In this document: in pieces, positions 5,046 through 8,239 of the stretch
How positions within the stretch are numbered: position 1 is the first letter of the stretch
How the letters are laid out: the number at the start of each line of letters is the position of its first letter
Assembly (NCBI GenBank): GCA_017308345.1
Contig: JAFKFE010000185.1
Coordinates: forward strand, 1-8,239
Source: Alphaproteobacteria bacterium
GTDB lineage: Bacteria > Pseudomonadota > Alphaproteobacteria > Rhizobiales > Rhizobiaceae
DNA length: 8,239 bases
Direction of reading: 5' to 3'
Translations under genes and position numbers: made by a program
The notes under the pieces: generated by a model
Told to the model about the DNA's origin: nothing
Database searches by the model: none
What the model saw: the letters and a program-made list of their open reading frames with translations, nothing else

Positions 5046-6548
5046 ATGACTGCGGTGGCGGATTGTGCCTTGGACATGCGGGGCATCAGCAAGATGTTTC
5101 CGGGCGTGAAGGCGCTCTCGAACGTCAATTTCGCCGTCAAGTTCGGCACCGTCCATGCTGTCGTCGGCGAGAACGGCGCCGGCAAATCGACCCTAATGAA
5201 AGTGCTCAACGGCTCCTACGCACCGACCAGCGGCACGATCGAGGTCGGCGGCGCCGAGGTGCGCATGCGCAAGCCGGCGGACGCGCAGGCGCTCGGTATC
5301 CGCATGGTGCATCAGGAGATCAATCTCGTCCCCGATCTGACCGTCGCCGAGAATGTCTATCTCGGTCGCATGCCCGGCAGATGGAGCTATCTGCGCAAGG
5401 GCGAGATGATCCGCAAGGCGGCGGCCGTCCTCGACGAGCTGGGCGCCGCTATCAATCCGCGCGAAAGGCTCGGCAATTTGTCGATCAGCCAGCAGCAGCT
5501 GGTCGAGATCGCCAAGGCCTACGCGGCCCAGCCGCGCATCATCGTGCTGGACGAGCCGACATCGTCGCTCAGCGAACACGAGACGGCGGCGCTGTTTCGG
5601 ATCCTGCGTAAGATGCGCGACGACGGCATCGCCATCATCTACATCAGCCACCGGCTGAAGGAGGTGCTCGAGATCGCCGACGAGGTCACCGTGCTGCGCG
5701 ACGGCTCGATGATCGAGACGCGCCCCGTCGAGGGGATAACCGCCGGCGAGATGATCAGGCTGATGGTCGGGCGCGAGGTGAGCAACGTCTTCCCCAAGAG
5801 CGTGGCCGAGATCGGCGCCTCGGTGCTGCGCGTCGAGCGCATCGGCGACGGCGCCAGTTTCCGCGATGTCAGCTTCGACGTGAGGGCCGGCGAAATCCTC
5901 GGCCTGACCGGCCTCGTCGGCGCCGGCCGTTCCGAGGTGGCACGCGCCATTTTCGGCCTGTCACGCATCGTCGAGGGCACCGTCAGCATCAATGGCCGCA
6001 AGGTCGTCATCACCTCGCCATCGGCGGCGGTGCGCGCCGGCATCGCCTATGTCCCCGAGGACCGCAAGGGCGACGGCATCGTGCCGGGCATGTCGGTGCG
6101 CGAAAATATCAGCCTGCCCATCCTGCGCCGGCTGACCAGCTTCGGCCGCATCAGGAGCAGTGCCGACCGCTCGCTGTCGGCCACTTACGTCAAGCAGTTC
6201 TCCATCTCGCCGCCGGACGGCGAGCGGCGAATCAATCTGCTATCGGGCGGCAACCAGCAGAAGGCGGTCATCGCCAAATGGCTTGCGGCAAAGCCCGCCG
6301 TGCTCATTCTCGACGAACCGACGCGCGGCGTCGATGTCGGCGCCAAGGCCGAGATACATCACATCATCGGCCAGCTCGTCGCCGGCGGCATGGCGGTGGT
6401 GATGATCTCGTCGGAGCTGCCCGAAATCCTCGGCGTGTGCGACCGGGTGGTGGTGATGCGCGACGGGCGCGCGTCGCAGTCGCTGACCCGCGCCGAACTC
6501 AGCGAGGAACGCATCATGGCGCTTGCCACCGGGGAGGAAGCGGCGTGA
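5046..6548 (+). CDS. Sugar ABC transporter ATP-binding protein, RbsA/MglA type
   Basis: The 500-residue protein has two fused nucleotide-binding domains, the hallmark of the carbohydrate uptake transporter 2 (CUT2) class. In domain 1, Walker A is GENGAGKST (41-49), the signature is degenerate LSISQQQ (145-151), Walker B is IIVLDEP (165-171), and the switch histidine is H202 (YISHRLKE). In domain 2, Walker A is degenerate (GLVGAGRSE, near 295-303), the signature is canonical LSGGNQQ (399-405), and Walker B is VLILDEPT with TRGVDVGAK. One intact and one altered ATP site is normal for this class. The protein couples ATP hydrolysis at the inner membrane face to import of a monosaccharide by the two downstream permeases. 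It overlaps the first permease gene by 4 bases, so the genes are translationally coupled. The substrate is inferred from the catabolic neighbours (6-deoxyhexose or related aldose). Confidence 0.95.
   Translation: MTAVADCALDMRGISKMFPGVKALSNVNFAVKFGTVHAVVGENGAGKSTLMKVLNGSYAPTSGTIEVGGAEVRMRKPADAQALGIRMVHQEINLVPDLTVAENVYLGRMPGRWSYLRKGEMIRKAAAVLDELGAAINPRERLGNLSISQQQLVEIAKAYAAQPRIIVLDEPTSSLSEHETAALFRILRKMRDDGIAIIYISHRLKEVLEIADEVTVLRDGSMIETRPVEGITAGEMIRLMVGREVSNVFPKSVAEIGASVLRVERIGDGASFRDVSFDVRAGEILGLTGLVGAGRSEVARAIFGLSRIVEGTVSINGRKVVITSPSAAVRAGIAYVPEDRKGDGIVPGMSVRENISLPILRRLTSFGRIRSSADRSLSATYVKQFSISPPDGERRINLLSGGNQQKAVIAKWLAAKPAVLILDEPTRGVDVGAKAEIHHIIGQLVAGGMAVVMISSELPEILGVCDRVVVMRDGRASQSLTRAELSEERIMALATGEEAA
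6533..6538 (+). promoter_or_regulatory. Ribosome binding site fixing the GTG start of permease 1
   Basis: GGAGGA within GGGGAGGAA lies 6 bases before GTG 6545-6547, inside the end of the ATPase gene. It supports the GTG start over the internal ATG 6560 and over far upstream starts. Confidence 0.75.
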
Positions 6549-7543
6549 CGGACGCGGCCATGGAGATCAGCGGCACGAACCGCAACGACCGTTTCACGCG
6601 CGGCAGCAGGCTGGTCGACATGCTGTCGAAGGCAGGCCTTCTGCTGGCGATTCTCGCGGTCGTGCTCTACGGCTCGTTTTCCAGCCCCGCCTTCTTCACC
6701 ACCGGCAATCTCCTCAACGTGCTGACGTCGATGTCGATCGTCGGCATCGTCGTGGTCGGCATGACCTTCGTGCTGGTCGTGGGCGGCCTGGCGGACCTTT
6801 CGGTGCCGGCCACGATAGCCTGCGGCGCCATCCTTTCGCTGGGGCTGCAGCCGATGATCGGCCCGGTTCCGGCCTTCGTCCTGGCGGTGGCGCTGGCCGG
6901 ACTGATCGGCCTGCTCAACGGCGTCCTCGTCGGCTATGCCGGCATCAAACCGATCATCGCCACGCTCGGCGTCGGCACCATCGGCCTCGGCATCGTCCAG
7001 GCGGCGGTCGGCGGCGTCATCGTCTACGGGTCGAACACCGCTTCCGCCGAATTCGCCAAGGGCCGGCTGTTCGGCATCCCGGTCGTGGTGCTGATCTTCC
7101 TCGTCATCGCGCTGATCGGCCATTTCGTGCTGTCGAGATCCTTCTGGGGGCGCTGGACGCTGGCGACCGGCGGCAATTACAACGCCGCCGAGGCAAGCGC
7201 GGTACCGGTCAAGGCCGTCAAGGCCGGCGCTTTCGTCATCACGGCGCTGGCATCCGGGATCAGCGGCGGCCTGCTTGGGCTCACCCTGCAAAGCGCGCGG
7301 CCGCTGATCGGCTCGGGCTATGAATTCAGCGCCATCACCGCCGTGGTCGTCGGCGGCGTCTCGATCATCGGCGGCTTCGGCTCCGTGCCGCGGGCGGTCG
7401 CCGGCCTGATCTTCGTGCAGCTTCTGACCAACGTCATGGTGCTGGAGGGCGTGCGCACGCCGATCCAGGGTTTTGTGCTGGGCATACTGATCGTCGGCGC
7501 CGTCGGCATGGACGCCGCGCTGCGCAAGCGGGGAGTGGCATGA
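6545..7543 (+). CDS. Sugar ABC transporter permease (BPD_transp_2 family), first subunit
   Basis: The 332-residue protein is strongly hydrophobic, with about eight to ten membrane segments (first near residues 31-45, last near 308-322) and a short charged cytoplasmic N-terminus. Family features include the segment VVGGLADLSVPATIACGAI (79-97), corresponding to the usual GG-IDLSVGS motif but with one extra residue, and the coupling region GRWTLATGGNYNAAEASAV (202-220), where the permease contacts the ATPase. The following conserved helix ends in AITAVVVGGVSIIGGFGSV (263-281). It is the RbsC-like half of a probable heterodimeric channel with the next gene product. The GTG start overlaps the ATPase stop by 4 bases, and the stop overlaps the next start (ATGA), showing tight coupling. 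Confidence 0.93.
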   Translation: MTDAAMEISGTNRNDRFTRGSRLVDMLSKAGLLLAILAVVLYGSFSSPAFFTTGNLLNVLTSMSIVGIVVVGMTFVLVVGGLADLSVPATIACGAILSLGLQPMIGPVPAFVLAVALAGLIGLLNGVLVGYAGIKPIIATLGVGTIGLGIVQAAVGGVIVYGSNTASAEFAKGRLFGIPVVVLIFLVIALIGHFVLSRSFWGRWTLATGGNYNAAEASAVPVKAVKAGAFVITALASGISGGLLGLTLQSARPLIGSGYEFSAITAVVVGGVSIIGGFGSVPRAVAGLIFVQLLTNVMVLEGVRTPIQGFVLGILIVGAVGMDAALRKRGVA

Positions 7544-8239
7544 TGCGTTTGCTCGTCCTTGCCTCGCAGTACCGCGTCCTCATCATCCTCGGCCTGACGC
7601 TTGTCATTTCGGCGCTGGTCGTGCCCGGCTACCTGTCGGCCTCGACGCTCAGCCTGGGTCTCGACCGCGCCGCCACCATCGGCCTGATCGCCATCGGCCT
7701 GACCGTGCTTCTGATTGCCGGCCAGATCGACCTTTCCGGCGGTGCGGTGTTCGCGCTCGCCGGCATCATCTCGGTCATGCTTCAGCGCGAGATCGGCATC
7801 CTGCCCGCCGCGATCGTCGGCATCCTGGTCGGCACCGTCGCCGGTGCGTTCAACGGCGCGCTGGTCGTTGGGCTCAAGGTCAACTCGCTGGTGCTGACGC
7901 TGGCCACGATGCTGATCTTCCGCTCGCTGGCGCACTGGATCACCAACAGCCAGCCGGTGACCGGCACCGACATCATGTTGTCGCTGGCGCTGGCCAAGAT
8001 CTATCTCGAGATATTCACCATCCGCAGCGCGCTGTTCATCGTCTTTATCGTGCTGCTGCATTTCTGGCTGACGCGCACGATTCCGGGCCGCAATGTCTTC
8101 GCCGTCGGCTCGAATCCTGCGGCCGCCAAGGAAAGCGGCATCGCCTCCGACCGCATCGTCTTTCTCGGCTTTGTCTTCGCCGGCACGCTCGCCGGCCTGG
8201 CCGGGGTACTCCAGAGCCTCGTCACCAACACCGGTTCGC
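7540..8239 (+). CDS. Sugar ABC transporter permease (BPD_transp_2 family), second subunit, cut by right edge
   Basis: The frame opens at ATG 7540 (or the adjacent ATG 7543) and runs off the window after 233 codons; full members are about 320-340 residues. GGGGAG at 7530-7535 is the ribosome binding site. The N-terminus is a membrane segment (about residues 10-28). The family motif appears as LLIAGQIDLSGGAVFALAG (near 51-69), and the ATPase-coupling loop as GRNVFAVGSNPAAAKESGI. It is clearly related to, but distinct from, the preceding permease, so the importer probably uses a heterodimer, as in rhizobial rhamnose-type importers with two permeases. The start overlaps the end of permease 1 by 4 bases. 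A periplasmic binding protein gene is not in the window and could follow. Confidence 0.92.
   Translation, partial: MMRLLVLASQYRVLIILGLTLVISALVVPGYLSASTLSLGLDRAATIGLIAIGLTVLLIAGQIDLSGGAVFALAGIISVMLQREIGILPAAIVGILVGTVAGAFNGALVVGLKVNSLVLTLATMLIFRSLAHWITNSQPVTGTDIMLSLALAKIYLEIFTIRSALFIVFIVLLHFWLTRTIPGRNVFAVGSNPAAAKESGIASDRIVFLGFVFAGTLAGLAGVLQSLVTNTGS

Noticed and set aside
5190..5990. Degenerate ABC signature in domain 1 and degenerate Walker A in domain 2 of the ATPase as possible defects
   Set aside because: Alternating canonical and altered ATP-site motifs are normal for RbsA/MglA-type double-domain ATPases.
6278..6544. N-terminal extension of permease 1 into the ATPase gene
   Set aside because: The extra segment is Arg-rich and lies inside the ATPase coding region. 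The strong ribosome binding site and GTG at 6545 give the normal family length.
6359..7291. 310-codon minus-strand open frame antisense to permease 1
   Set aside because: It has a shadow composition rich in Asp, Arg and Gln opposite a well-supported membrane protein, with no ribosome binding site or domain.
1..8239. CRISPR array, tRNA/rRNA, insertion sequence or integrase signature
   Set aside because: No regularly spaced repeats, no cloverleaf-like sequence, and no transposase or integrase-like protein were found on either strand.

Overview
This high-GC window looks like a chromosomal or megaplasmid segment from a Rhizobiales-type alphaproteobacterium (Mesorhizobium/Rhizobium/Sinorhizobium-like). 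I base this on gene content, codon use, the RbsA-type sugar importer with two permeases, and a fragment of a GCATGATCTTTTCCGAAA-type intergenic palindrome known from rhizobia. I could run no database search, so family calls rest on motifs and recalled family features.

Layout, left to right: a short-chain dehydrogenase/reductase (minus strand, C-terminus cut by the left edge); a divergent promoter region with a palindromic operator; an aldo/keto reductase of the L-fucose dehydrogenase / pyridoxal 4-dehydrogenase type (plus); a convergent gap with hairpins and a repeat remnant; a full-length UxaA/GarD-family sugar-acid dehydratase (minus); a RhaM/DUF718-family sugar mutarotase (minus); a GntR/FadR-type regulator (minus); a 312-bp divergent control region; then a plus-strand importer operon with a double-domain sugar ATPase and two BPD_transp_2 permeases, the second cut by the right edge. 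No substrate-binding protein, lactonase or final aldolase/hydrolase is visible; these may lie outside the window.

Together the genes suggest an oxidative, non-phosphorylating route for a 6-deoxyhexose or related aldose. The ABC importer brings in the sugar, the mutarotase equilibrates its anomers, the aldo/keto reductase oxidises it to a lactone, the UxaA-family enzyme dehydrates the aldonate to a 2-keto-3-deoxy acid, and the SDR oxidises that product. L-fucose fits best; L-rhamnose or another aldose remains possible.

The most notable non-coding signal is an AT-rich 9-mer, TTATATTAG. I found it four times, each time in front of a transcription unit of this cluster (738-746, 3522-3530 on the minus strand, 4771-4779, 4860-4868). 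It is most simply read as the operator core of the locally encoded GntR/FadR regulator, tying all the units into one regulon. The AKR leader also carries a separate 16-bp perfect palindrome that nothing else here explains. I see no RNA genes, CRISPR arrays, insertion sequences or integration signatures. The system appears to be a well-formed but ordinary sugar-catabolic cluster rather than a new class of system.
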